Part shown: one piece after another, positions 44,950 to 57,240 of the stretch
How positions within the stretch are numbered: position 1 is the stretch's first letter
Layout: each line of letters starts with the position of its first letter
Source of the DNA: Limnoperna fortunei
Taxonomy: Eukaryota > Mollusca > Bivalvia > Mytilida > Modiolidae
Length of the DNA: 64,000 bases
Reading direction: 5' to 3'
NCBI GenBank assembly: GCA_944474755.1
Contig: OX104124.1
Location: 5,172,437 to 5,236,436 of the forward strand
Notes under the pieces: model-generated
The model's input: only the letters and a program-made list of their open reading frames with translations
What the model was told of the DNA's origin: nothing
Database searches by the model: none
Made by a program: the position numbers and the translations under genes

Positions 44950-47087
44950 TGGAAGTATGACTGTTTTAATACAAAATTGAAAATTAAAGAACACAGTTAA
45001 TAGTAGACTGACGTGAGCTGATCACAAAAAATAATAAAAATGTAAATTTGTCTTTATATTTAAAAAAATGGAAATGGCGAAATAATCTTATTGAACTATA
45101 CACCTTCTTAATATACAGATCAGTTTGCAGCATTCCAGTTGTAGTTGATATCGGTAGTCTTCTACTAATAAAATAAACAGGAAGGCATACAACAATGAAT
45201 GTGTGTTGTTGCCTTTCACATTAGTCACTTTACGGTTCATTATACAGTTAAAACGTTACTGGAATTATGGTAAGGCCTACACAATCAACATTTTTACATT
45301 TTTATCAGTTAAATATCGCCGATATTGAAATGGCTGTCATAATGACATTAGTTTGGTGTTATGAGGACTACAATAATCTGAGTTCAGTTATATGTATCGA
45401 TTCGTAATTGTAGTATTTTTTAATAAACTGACAATTGCATCATTTCTTTGTATTGCAACGTAACAAAAAATAGTGGCCAATTACCTTTTTTAAAGTTGTT
45501 GTATACATGTAAATGTATTAACAGTAAAGACTATTTAAACATTGGTGCAAGTTTTTTGGTTGGCTTTGGGCACTGTATGCCACTGTATGCTAGTATGGTA
45601 GTTTTGAGGTTTTCAGTATAACAACTGCAACACTCAATGATGCTGCAATAAGAATCACAAAGGAAAACAGAAAATACCAATACGATATCAAACTCACAAC
45701 CGTTGTGGGAAGAACCAAAGATTTGGTGTACAGGTAATTCACAAATACAACATGCAATCAAAACAATAAATAAACAAACAATAAATCACACGAATCAATA
45801 TTAAATGAAGGTAATAGCAGATTTATCCGCCAAAACACAAAATCATTTTTAAGCAGAAAAACTTGGAAATCATAACCGATTCTCAAAGTCTGAAGTGGCT
45901 GACCTCAGGCGATGATTTAGCACATACATTTTTCTTTTGGAATCAACTTCCTGTTTACACGTTTTTGCCCCGGAAACTGTGGAAACTCGTAATTTTTTGT
46001 GTTGTAAATCGTAAATCATAGAGACGTGTAACCACCACCATTGAAACTAAATAACATATAATAAATTTTAAAATGTCTAGAACAAAGTCAAGGTCAAAGT
46101 TCAACTTTGGTCTTGTTAGCACCATTTCTCAAAAACCATAAAAGATAAAATCAAACAATAAATAGGAAAAAATACTGCTCTTACCGAGACCTTTAGTTGG
46201 TACATTTGGTCCAAAACTATGCGATTAACTGTTTTCGAGTTACAGTCCTTAATCTTTTCGATTAATCAGTATTTTGCTTATAACTTATAAACGGTTAGAG
46301 TTAATATACTTAACATAAAGGTTTAAAGTTTTCAGTACAAAAGAGCTTCAATTTGAGCCCAAGGTGAAAGGTCATAGGTCAAGGCTATAACAAAGCAACA
46401 AAGTAACTTTTATAAAAATTCTTATTAAGCAACCATATATTTTTATAATGATGTACATGTAATTACTGAAATAGTCATTTAACAACCGAAATGTCATTTA
46501 ATAACTGGAAGTGACATTTTGTCACTAATAAAAGTCCTTAGCAACCATATATTGTTCGACTTGGAACCAATTTCTTTAATCAAATAACTAACTTTCATTA
46601 CCAAAATTGACAATATGCCCGTGGCAGCAGTCAAAACTTCCATAACATTAATATGTATTTTCTGACTATAGACAATAGTGGGAAAACCTTTACATTTCTA
46701 GTTTGTTTAAAAATATTTTACTAACAGAATGCCAGACTTATGCGGACATTTAACAGAATATACGCTGATCAAACATAGTGCATTAACAATTCAAGTAATA
46801 AACAAATAAAATAAAGTAAGAAGTAAAAAATGTGTTAAACCGAAATTCAGATTATTTAGACAAAAATACTAAAGTGTTATTGAAGACGACAATGAAATAT
46901 AATAAATAGCACTGTCGCCATAATCTCTATTTTCTTTAATTAATTGAAGAAAGTCCACTTGTCAAAATTGTTAAAAAAAAGTTTTAAGTTGTTACTTGAT
47001 GCAAATGTCTTTTTGACTCAAATTTAAAGATATCTGTTTAAGCCGTAACTAGATGATTATTTTTACTGTAATTTCCGGCAATCGACA
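44950..47087. other. Intron-like stretch
   Basis: At 46085-46400 it holds AAGGTCAAAG / GGTCATAGGTCAAGG words, of a kind common in mollusc repeats. Nothing coding recognised. Confidence 0.45.
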
Positions 47088-47091
47088 TTAA

Positions 47092-47361
47092 GGTATCCGA
47101 CCCATAATTGAAGTCACCGTTTAATTCTATTTTTAGACCAAGAAATGCAAATTTATTTACTCAATATATTACTAATTAATGATACAAAGTAAATACATTG
47201 TTTTACTTTGAGTCAATGTTAACAGTTTTGAGGAAAAAAAGTTAATTGCTCAAATAGTAGTTCCGATGTTTGCCGAATATTACCGAGGTCTGCTCCATTG
47301 ACAAACAATGGACATCCCGGACACCAAATATGATCACGTGGTCAATTATGGATCGGATACC
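47092..47361. mobile_element. 270-bp TTAA-flanked MITE
   Basis: The ends GGTATCCGACCCATAATTG and, inverted, GGTATCCGATCCATAATTG are flanked by TTAA on both sides (47088-47091, 47362-47365). TTAA targets are used by piggyBac and Kolobok-type elements. No transposase. A half copy lies at 32327-32387. Confidence 0.8.
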
Positions 47362-47654
47362 TTAAAACAAAAAGGCTAATAAAGCGTATGTTCGTTCTAT
47401 ATTGATTACAAATTGTTTTTCACCTTTTGCAATTGTTTTTGAGTAAAAGACATTGTACCTTTAACTATTCCAAATATATTAAAATGCAAGAAATTGCAAA
47501 GTTTTTGCCAGAACTGATTTATATGTTGCAATCTTCTTTCTCGCCACGCTGTGTAAAATATGAAGCGGACTTTTATGACTATTGCTTTTACTATCTTTAA
47601 TATTACTTGCATAGAACACGGAGATGTTTATATAATTCAAATTTACACATACGT

Positions 47655-47925
47655 TAGTCTGGATCCTGCGATCGGTATTCCGATTTTCTAGACCGATCAC
47701 CCTTGTTGTCTCCTAAACTGCTAAAAAATATATATCTTATCCCACCAAAAGTCCGCTTACTTAAGTAATGGTTTTTATTGGGATCGTGTTATTCACTTTT
47801 GGTTTTTGTGTATTTTGGTTTTTGTTTTCCGTTGTCTGTTTGTGTATATCCTAATTTGTATATGTCCATTGACTTTCGGCTCTTGTTCGGTCGATTGCTT
47901 TTTGCTTACGCTTTTAATTATTTCG
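47655..47925 (+). pseudogene. Retroelement relic with internal deletion
   Basis: The plus strand reads CDRYSDFLDRSPLLSPKLLK, then breaks. After a gap, the 3' region of the same family follows (TTTTTATTGGGATCGTGTTA, GACTTTCGGCTCTTGTTCGG). The middle of the ORF end is missing. Confidence 0.65.
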
Positions 47926-48635
47926 TACAATTGATAGACATGTTTGGTATTAATGATCTAATACGACCCATATCAGCGGATTTTTAAAACTAACGTTTGT
48001 ATAAATTTCCAAGATAATCAATGACCAAATATTATTAGTTGTGTCAACATTCATGAACTATTTTTTATCGACAATCGAAACATGGCACCAATGACAAACT
48101 ACACTAAACAAAAGTATAATTCGGTCTAGACAATAAATAGTTCTAAGCGACACTAAACTCTTGATAAATAGATTTTAAGATTCCCCGGTATATGAAAAAC
48201 GCATTGAATTCACACGGAAAACAGCTTTAAAATTAAAATTGTTTTTACTTTCCTCAATATTTAGCTTTTAATTTCTAACATACGTGTAAGGCTTTGTGGC
48301 ACAATGTCAGTGCAATATTTTTGTAAAATAAATTATTTTTTTAACAATACTTGCAATCGTAAATATTTAGAACAGTTGCTTAAATTGCTTGGTTCAGATT
48401 GGAATACTTGTCGAAAAAAACTAATAAATTACTAAGTGAAGACATTTTGAATATTATAGCCTCTCTGATATTATATAATTACGACCGAAGATGTAATTAA
48501 ACCACGTGCTTTTTCTACATGAAATAAGTAGGGTCACATAATAGCTTCTTTAAAGGTGACCTAATATTTACAGAGAGCAAAACGTAGGGTCCAACTTCAA
48601 CAATGGTGAGTGAACTGTTATATGAAAGTAGCAAA

Positions 48636-48972
48636 GAAAAACCGACAGAATAACATTAGCCAAAAGCCAAGGGACAGTTACAAATCCGGATATAGACAAA
48701 CACGACACAAAAACCAAAAACATAAAACACAGATAAAGAGTAACACGAACCCAATAAAAACCATGGGTGCACTGAGGTGCTCCGGACAAGTAAGCAGTGT
48801 CTGCCTCTAATTAGACACCCGACGAGTAACTCACTGTCATGTCCAGGGAAAAGTCAAATCCAGGAATAAGAAACACTACCTTTGACTCAGCGAAAATGTC
48901 AGATCATATTTGAGACACTGATTTCCCATAACGATCAATTAAGTCATGTTGACGACCATAGAAGTTCTGTTA
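48636..48972 (-). pseudogene. Retroelement relic: truncated ORF end plus 3' region
   Basis: The minus strand reads NFYGRQHDLIDRYGKSVSQI, then an in-frame TGA, then SDIFAESK. The 3' region (AAAAGCCAAGGGACAGTTAC and similar, inverse of the 47.8-kb relic) is well kept. It is cut off at the tyrosine-rich part of the C-terminus. Confidence 0.65.
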
Positions 48973-50277
48973 TATCACATCAAATATCTACAGTTTTACA
49001 GAGAATACGTAAACACTATATTTATCAATGAATTTTTCAGGCTAGACAAAGTGCTGATAAAAACGGGAGTTACTTCTCTTTTTCAGGCTATTTAGAATTA
49101 AACACTAACATTAAATCATAATAAAAACAAATAGATTTACATCAATAAACTTACAAAATATATTTTCTTTCTCAGAAATATCGGCAAATTTAACGTTGAT
49201 CCTGTTTTTGTCATGTTTGTTTACAGAGGAAACAATATTTATACAACAGGGTTTCTAGTAAATTTACGATGTTTTTTCCCCAAGCGGTACACCTTATTTT
49301 GTATCTGGCTAAAGCCTATATACCAACAAAAAAGAACATGTAAATCCAAATAAATAGGTTTTGCATATGTTGAGAAAATATAACACAAATGCACGGCGGT
49401 GCTACAACAAGTATGTAATGGTCTATACAGGAGTGAAATGTATAGTCATAAATAAGTGTCCTCGTAAATGGGATATGTCTTACAGGAGAGTCACCATATA
49501 TTAGTGGGAGAGCTTTTTATGCAAACTTTAGTCGGATGTTTACAATAGCACTCTACTTACATGCAGGCGCAATATTTTTCCGTTCTATCAAGAATAAGTG
49601 ATAAGGGCTAGTAAAAAAAGTTAATAAATGGGGCACTTTTTACATTTGCCTAAACTTTTTTTTAATAAATTTATTTTAAGTATACGATCAATTTTTCCAT
49701 TTAGAACATTTTTGTATGTGTGGTGGATAAATTAAAGCACTATGATGCGTAACCATTTTATATGTACTTTCTGAATGATGTACAATAGACTGCATCCTTA
49801 AAAGCTTTTTGACAATTAAAAACCACCTAAACATAACAGTAATCAATGTGATTACGCTCGATTCTATCAATTCTTTCCTGCACTATTGTACATCGTGTAT
49901 AATAATTACGGAAAAGAGAAAATACCAAAACGATATAAAGACAATTTTTTAACTTAAAGGAATCATTTAAATGCAGAAAAAAAACTAAAAAAAACATGCA
50001 AAACTGGAGTACTTGATGGTATCGTTCCTGACTAAATGTTACAATGACACAGTAGAATAAGACTTTTTCACGATGTTGTTGTTGTTTTTTTTTTGTTTTT
50101 TTGTTTTTTTTTTTTGTTGTTGCTTATTTATATTCAAAGAGAAAGTTTCTACACAATATCGTATTGAACATACGTTTTAATGTTCAATATGTCTACCATG
50201 CTTCCAATAGCAATTGCAAATTCATTTTTATTCGTCAACCACAATCTTTTATTTATCGAAAAACAGGAATAAAATAG
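48973..50277. other. Intron-like stretch
   Basis: AT-rich; poly-T/G tract at 50075-50122. No exon or element recognised. Confidence 0.45.
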
Positions 50278-50655
50278 ACCGGTCAATGCTTTTAACTATT
50301 AAACTACCTAGGTTGATGTTATTCCATCAAACAATACTGTCATGGTTGTCAGAGTGACGCTATGAGAAATCAATCTCTCAAATACAATTGGACACTTTCG
50401 CAGAGTCATATTTAGTCCTTCCCATTCCTGGATTTATTTTTTTCTAAGACATGATAATGAGTAGCTAAACAGGGGTTAAATTAGAAGCATGCACAGCTTT
50501 CTCGTGCGGAGCACGCGAGTATACCCATAAGCTCAATAGGGTTCAGGGTTTTTCTGCTTTCTTGGGTTTTTTGAATATGTTTTCTATATTTTCCCTCTAC
50601 TTTCGGCTCATGGTGTGCGTCCGGTTTCCTTGCTATTTCTTCATACTGTACAAGT
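50278..50655 (+). pseudogene. Heavily decayed retroelement relic
   Basis: DRSMLLTIKLPRLMLFHQ, a stop, then YEKSISQIQLDTFAES on the plus strand are recognisable against the 37.2-kb copy, with several indels. The 3' region with ACTTTCGGCTCATGG follows. Confidence 0.55.
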
Positions 50656-51739
50656 TGCACTACAATAGTTCGTTCATTTAACTCAACTTAACTTCTTAGT
50701 AATGAAAATTATTCTTCAATGAGTTGAATTAGAAGTAATAAGAGCTGTATTTATGAAAGAAATTGGTGTATGAAGTCACAAACTCACTCATACACTTAAC
50801 ACGAAGCCCTTCTGTCTTCACTTAGCTTGTGAATGAGTTTTGTCCCTTTATGCACCGACGAATTCCTCTTCAATAGCTTTCATTCTTATAAAACATCAGA
50901 GATATAGACGTGACAAGGATATTAAAGTAACGACGCAAAATGACTTCTTAAGCCTAAGTTAGTGTTTCTTATCGACAAATCAAGCCCGCACATTTATGAT
51001 TTTCGTCTTTATTTTCTATTTTCGACATGCATTTCATAAAAGTGACCTTATGGATATTGTCTTTTAAGTATATGTTAAAAACTCAGATGTGTTTAAAAGA
51101 GTAAGCGGAAGTCAGTATTTTGCATATAGTTTGCTGAACTCAGATAATTTTTATTTGTCCTCTAAAAATAACAAATATGTTGTCAATAAAAAATCTAACA
51201 TTTGACGGATTTGGTCACCAGTATATTTATTATTTGATTTAATATCATTGATGACGAAGTATGTTCTGCCAGGGCTAATTACCAGGTATATTTATCGTTT
51301 GATTCCGTTTTGTAAGAGCTGCGTTCTAAGATCTTTCAGCCTTGTATCAAGCTGCATATGAGAAATGGCCATATAGAGTGTCGAAAAAAGCAAAGGTTTT
51401 ATTGCTGTTACATTTGGGAAGAAATCCAGGACTTAAGATGTCTATTTCGAATATTTAACTTTCCGCATTTCATTTATGCGACTCCTGAGGAAAGCAAGTT
51501 TCATTTATGCGACTCCTGAGAAAAGCAATTGTCACTCTATTTTTAAAGCACCGTTCTTATTGATGTTAAAAAGTGGTCAGGTTTGTTGATAGAGGTTTGT
51601 TGATACACTTCTTGATATGAAACGCTGTTTGTATGGATTTATGTGCAGTGTTGGTATCTGATACAAGAAGGGGAGATCAGCTTTGATATGGAGAGCAAAT
51701 GATGCAAAACTTCTTGTAATTTTCAAGAATCCTCTCGGA

Positions 51740-52425
51740 CAGCTTAGCGTTTCTTTAAGATGAATATATTTTTGTAAAGGGTCGTATCTGCTCGCACAAC
51801 TAAATATTTTTCATGCATGTTGGACATATTTTTAGCAGCATCCAAATTGCTGCAGACTAATGATGCTTTATTACCTATGAACCTTCTTAAATGACTAATT
51901 CTTTTTCTAGTCATTGACCTCATGGGTTTTATCAACTCGGACTAGGTAGCAAAGTCCTGGCCATCTTGCATTACACATTGTATGGCATAGTGCTATAGTG
52001 TATCCGTAAGCACACGGTATGTCGGTTCTTTGGAAATGGTATTGAGGAAACATTCTTTGTCAACAATGTTCAGATCTCTATTTATCGCGTTACCTAAAGA
52101 GCTATAAATGAATGTGGAATAGTGGCAAGAACAGTCACGAAGTTTGGCTTTGAAGTCATTGATCAAAAGATGCTGCAATACACGTTATTAGTTGAAGATT
52201 CTGGGTGCTATGGGGTAGTATAGGTATAAGACATAATCGTAACAGAATTGTGTTAAGGTATTGTTGTATTTTTGTATGTAACACACCTGTGATGCAATAT
52301 TTCCAAGATGTATATCATCTATTACTTTGGTAGCAAGAATTGAAGAAAGAAAAGTACTAGGTTCTTGTTCATATTTGTATGTGTTAACAACAATCTGTTT
52401 GAACAGTCTGTTTTCCAATTCTGAA
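51740..52425 (-). pseudogene. N-terminal part of a reverse-transcriptase-type ORF, broken
   Basis: Successive minus-strand pieces, in different frames, read RLFKQIVVNTYKYEQEPSTF (about 52410-52350), a Cys-containing stretch with LRDCSCHYSTF, DLNIVDKECFLNTISKEPTYR-like sequence (52100-52000), then EKYLVVRADTTLYKNIFILK (about 51820-51750). The order (Cys-x-Cys, DLNIV, a K-x-P-x-Y-R box, then a VV-x-ADxxxxxN-I-x-x-x-K box) is what I associate with the start of the same mollusc reverse-transcriptase family whose C-termini lie nearby. It is not translatable as it stands. The assignment rests on remembered motif order only. Confidence 0.45.
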
Positions 52426-52725
52426 ATAATTGCAACTAATATGTAGAGAGAAGACGGAGTGTCTGTTACAGATGTCTATAGACATTCCATATAAAATCAT
52501 AAGGCAGTGTTTTGAGTTGAATAAAGTATAATTTTGTACGAATATGTAATATAATACAATCATTCACGTTTTTAAAATTTAAGCATGGTTTGTTTTCTTG
52601 AAATCACAATCTATAGACGTCAAGGCATAATAGTTATCAGTTCTTCAATGGATATTTCGAGGGTTGTGTACAAAAGATCGCATCATAAAATGTAGCAGTT
52701 TGGCATTTGCATAAAAGTTGTTTTA

Positions 52726-53993
52726 ATCAATTTCTTGAAAGAAGTATACGAACAATTTAGTCATTTAGAAAATGTTTTGCATTTGTAGTGATCTAACTAA
52801 AACAATGACTTCAAAGTCCACACTGGAATGATAAAAAATGAAAGCACTACAATGTGTACTCATTGAGGCACTGAATACATTGCATTTGTAGAATACACTG
52901 TGTATAAAATCAATTTCAAATGAAATGTAGGTAATATTGCTTGATGACAAGGCTGGCAATATTTGATTTTAATTAACGTCCTTCAAGTTTTATGCTAACA
53001 TTAATTTTGTTGGATTTCTCAATTTTACATTTGGTTGGATTTTGCAGTATAATTACTTATGCTTAGAAGTCAGAATGATTGTGAGGTTTTATTTTTTCAA
53101 GTTTACATTAAGTTGACATTTCTGTTTTCAACTGCGACGTGATAAAAATTTCCATTTGAAAATGAAAAAAATTGTTGCGTTTATACTAAAAATTTACTAA
53201 CGGAAATCTAGATAAATTGAAGTATTTACCAGATTATATGCAAATGCAAAATTATAGACGTTATAATTCAACATCTTAAACAATATACATATTATGTCAC
53301 CCAACTTTAAAACACTTACTGATTATCTCTGAATAATATTATGTGACTTTTATCAATGGCATCTCTTGATAGCCATCGTCAAAAATTTGTTTGCAGAGGG
53401 TGACAAAATTGAAACCTGAACCTGTAATGGGGAGACAAAACCTCTGTCACCCTCGAAATAACGTGATTGACAACTTTAACCTTGACTATTCTATTTTTAA
53501 GCGCACGTGATCGACAACCTGAAAAATTTGCAATATTTACATTTACAATTATGGACGAAATATTTTATTAAAGATAAGGTTATGAGAAATAACACCAATA
53601 AAGAAACGTATTTGGTCTATGTTGATTTGCTCGAATTAATATAACAATTGTTGCCTTATTGATCAGTATATATCCAGAATTTTCACCTTGCATGGGTTGT
53701 TTTCCCTCGGGCTCCAGAAAGACAACCCACGCAAATAATGGATGTCCAACTCTTCAAACTTTTGAAGATTACAGTCAAATATCAGAAATTGTTCTGTCAT
53801 CAAAATTTTGTTTAATATATTAGCGTTGGCGTTAATTATTTGGTGGAAAAAAACCACTTAAAAATGGGTAATATCTTTCTTTGTTTCGTTGTTACTTCAT
53901 ACCAATATAATTTAACAAAAAAATTCATGATGTTGTACGAACGTAAAACGTCATTATTGTTACCGTAATGACATGTAAATAAAAAGTGTATTT
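52726..53993. other. Intron-like stretch with two small hairpins
   Basis: GAGGGTGACAAAA...CCTCTGTCACCCTC at 53396-53454 and CATGGGTTGT...ACAACCCACG at 53690-53736 are inverted pairs. No gene recognised. Confidence 0.5.
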
Positions 53994-54195
53994 ATGTATA
54001 TAAATAAATTTATGATCCTTAAACTTTTTTCAATTGTTTCACAATTTTTATATTTTTCTTTGTTTTATATAATCAATCCACTTTTTACATATATCCCCAG
54101 TTGCAGCATGCCATCAATGTATTTGTATTACGTAATCACATTCCACATTTTACAGTTTCCATTAACCAGTATGATCATGGTCAAGCTGTGTTTTG
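53994..54195 (+). repeat. Direct duplication, copy 1 (before the recombinase fragment)
   Basis: It matches 56062-56292 closely: TTTATGTATATAAAT, TTATGATCCTTAAAC, AATCAATCCACTTTTTACAT, GCAGCATGC, TTACAGTTTCCATT. Copy 1 runs directly into recombinase coding sequence, copy 2 does not. Confidence 0.85.
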
Positions 54196-54383
54196 TCAGT
54201 GGTTTTGATAATTTGAAGTTATTTAAACCTCACAGTTTTCGCAATGGTGCTGCTACCACAGCACACCTTTTTGGGTATACAGATAACCAGGTACAAAACA
54301 TGGGGCGATGGTCTTCTGTTTCTTATCATAGGTACATTAGAATTCCTTTACTTTCTGGTTTAAAGGATAGTGGAACTGACTGA
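54192..54383 (+). pseudogene. Tyrosine-recombinase (YR) C-terminal fragment
   Basis: The frame reads FVSGFDNLKLFKPHSFRNGA, ATTAHLFGYTDNQ, VQNMGRWSSVSYHRYIRIP and stops at 54383. H-S-F-R (54231-54242), G-R-W (54303-54314) and the Y of YIR (54333-54335) match the catalytic His, Arg, Trp/His and Tyr of the phage-integrase fold. YRs of this kind drive Crypton, DIRS and Ngaro elements in animals. The N-terminal core domain and first catalytic Arg are missing. The sequence ahead of it (53994-54191) is open but is repeat sequence, so this is a truncated relic or a last exon behind an acceptor such as TTTTGTCAG at about 54201. No partner reverse transcriptase of DIRS type is adjacent. Confidence 0.75.
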
Positions 54384-54389
54384 GGCGGT

Positions 54390-56060
54390 CTACTATTTTC
54401 GTGAGTATTTTTACATTTTTGCCAATGGTATATTTAAGTTAAAATCAGATATATCATATACCAGTATTGAAGACACAATGATTTCAAATATTTTCTCGAG
54501 ACTGACTTATGCGGCTCTTGAGTATATCACTTGTTTATGCCACACAATTTTTGCTGTTTACAAAATAAGTGTTTTTATTAGATGTATTTATGTTGAATAC
54601 TAGCAATTAATGTAGCTATGTTAGTATTAAGCTACAACTTTGTTAGCGCTGTATGAATTTTGTCGTGGCATTCTTTTTTTCGTTGCCTTTGTGGACTAAA
54701 TTGTATGTTAATTATAATATGTGCAATTTCATCTAACGGTGTTCATACTCTACAGACTTTAATTTAAACTGTTACTAGTGGGCACAGACTTCACCAGAAA
54801 AGTAGACAGTATCTCTATTAACAGCAAGCATAGTGGGATACTTGTACATTGATGCATCAATATGGCTTGAATACTCCAATACTTCTACATGCTTCTGGAG
54901 TGTTAGTAAATACAAGGACTTGACAATGTTTAGGTCTAACACCACTATAATAGTATTGACAAAGAGATCAAGGATTGTGCACTACAGGTACATTTCGTCA
55001 TTAACATGGCTTTAATGATCACATTTATTCTATATGTTTATGAAGAATTATTCATGACAATGACTTCACTGTTTAGGAATACTATACGTATTATCAATTT
55101 CTAATCACAAATGAATGGCATTTACATAGAGTTCAAGGATTGTGGGCTACATGTACATTTTGCGATTACATTCGTGTTAATAGTAACATTTCGTCTACAT
55201 GTTTATAGAAGGTTCTTTACAAGGATGACCTGACTCTGTTGTGAAATAACACCAGTATCAGTTAAATTTATCAACAACTTCTACTATATTTTTCAAATTG
55301 TTAATGAGGAATTTTATGCACTTTGAATTAACATCGTTTATACATTTATATCTGCATGAGGAGTATGTGATGCATTGTTGTTTAAATCAACGTTTAATGA
55401 CTTCAAACTTCTGGTTAGGGAGATGCCTATGTATAATGGGCATACAACCTAACATTATGGATATTTATTGGAATTTGCGTTGGGATTCCAACAATATTTT
55501 GATACTATTGATATGCATTATCATACTGACCATCATCTACGAGTAACTGTCTTTGAATGGAGTAAACTTCATTTACGGAGGTTGCAGATTATCTGTCTCT
55601 ATATTAAAACTTACTGTAACTTTGGTGCACTATTATTTAATTTGTTCCTGTAAATATCATACGGATATTTTTGTTTGCATAATTTATTATGTGTGTTTAT
55701 TTAATTGCTGAATACTTTGAGAAATTCTATTTTCACCACAGCAGGCATTGTTTCATTTATACATTTTTGCCACCTAGGTGGTCTCTATATGGTCAATAAG
55801 TCAGAGAGGTCGGGGCAGCTCCTTAATCTGTCATTTTATTTAGTTTAAGGAGCTCCGCGTTCAATGTATGTTTATAGATATGCAAGTTTTGTATGTTTTG
55901 ATACTAGTCTTTTTTTGCATGTTGTATTTTTTTATGTTTATATCTTTCTTGGCATTTTTATTAAAATGCTCTTTACGACAATCATTGTTTGTTTATTGTT
56001 TGTTTAAAGCGAACAGAGCTCATATTGCCACTCTAAGGTCTTGTCGTTTAAGTGATCATA
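54390..56060. other. Sequence between the two recombinase-family repeats
   Basis: Contains a hairpin (AGCTCCTTAA...TTAAGGAGCT, 55819-55855) and a loosely repeated TCAAGGATTGTG(C/G)(A/G)CTACA motif at about 54967 and 55133. Frames of 60-80 codons show no domain. It may be the interior of the recombinase element. Confidence 0.4.
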
Positions 56061-56061
56061 A

Positions 56062-56292
56062 GTTTATTTATGTATATAAATGAAGTTATGATCCTTAAAC
56101 GTTTTTCAATTGTTTTACAATTTTTATATTATATTTTATGTAATCAATCCACTTTTTACATATATCATCATTTGCAGCATGCTATCAGTGTATTTGTATT
56201 GCGTAATACCATTCCACATTTTACAGTTTCCATTGACCAGTTTGATAAGGGTCACTGTGTTTTTTCAGTGGTTTCGATAATTTGAAGTTATT
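56062..56292 (+). repeat. Direct duplication, copy 2
   Basis: This is the second copy of 53994-54195, extending a little further to TTTGATAATTTGAAGTTATTT-like sequence, i.e. the first codons of the recombinase fragment. It then diverges before the catalytic HSFR. It shows the repeat includes recombinase sequence and is probably part of the same element family. Confidence 0.85.
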
Positions 56293-57019
56293 TGATTTTC
56301 CACTTCCTTCCCCACCTCCCTCCTAAAATTTGATATTATGATTTGCGATTACTGTTGTATTATTTTAGACTGGTCAATTTGATAATTTCGCTATTTTTAT
56401 AATTTTTGGTACAAGATGGCGAATTACGATGGACCATTATATTTATAATCGTTTGTTCGTTTATTGTGTTTCTTAGAAAAGATTGTTTAGGGGTTTTAAG
56501 GTTTTTTTTTTGTCTTTTTCAGGTGCGTTTGGGTTTACGAAATTATGCCTTTTACTATTCCAATAATATTTAAACTATGTTAAACAAATTTTGCCAAAAC
56601 TTTCGCAGGAACAGATTTACATTAATTCGTATACCACATATACCACATACCGAACAACTCTTGAAATTTTGTATATCTATTTCATAAAAATTGAAACACT
56701 TAATTCAACTGAGATATTACATTTTCTCTCTTTTTCCAATATTGACTTACACATTTACTCCACAGAAATACAGTTGAAATTTAAAACCACAATTATGCAT
56801 AGAAAATTGCAACTGAGACATTGGTAATGCACTGTAAAATCACTTTTTAAATAAAAATAACTTATTGTGACTGCAAGATACATACTAAAACCACATCAGC
56901 GACTATTAGGACTGACAGATGCATGCATCACCTATAAAACTCTCACTTTGTCACTGCTGAGTAATCAGGTATGTAATATAAAATCATATTGCATATAATA
57001 CAATATACAGTCCCTAGAA

Positions 57020-57240
57020 CGTATAAGTTAACAAAACGCACGATGCACGAACGATGTACGAACGATGAACGGACGATATACGGACAATGTACGCACGATG
57101 TACGATATGATATACGATAGAAACTGTGAGACGGCGTTTATCGTTTTAAGAGTTTCGTCTATCGTATGGTATATCGTATCGTGCAACGTTTCGTTTATCG
57201 AATGGTTTATCGTATGGTGCATCGTTTCTTAAGTCGTCAT
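57020..57240. repeat. Block of ACGATGTACGA / TCGTATGGTATATCGT words
   Basis: The first half repeats ACGATG(C/T)ACGAACGATG on the plus strand. The second half is rich in its inverse (ATCGTATGGTATATCGTATC, TTTATCGAATGGTTTATCGT). The halves can partly pair, making a cruciform-prone block with a CpG/TpA alternation unlike its surroundings. Confidence 0.7.

Noticed and set aside
49150..49215. Possible small minus exon between AAAACAG and GTAAGT
   Set aside because: It is 47 bp, not LRR-like, and its phase cannot be tied to a neighbour.
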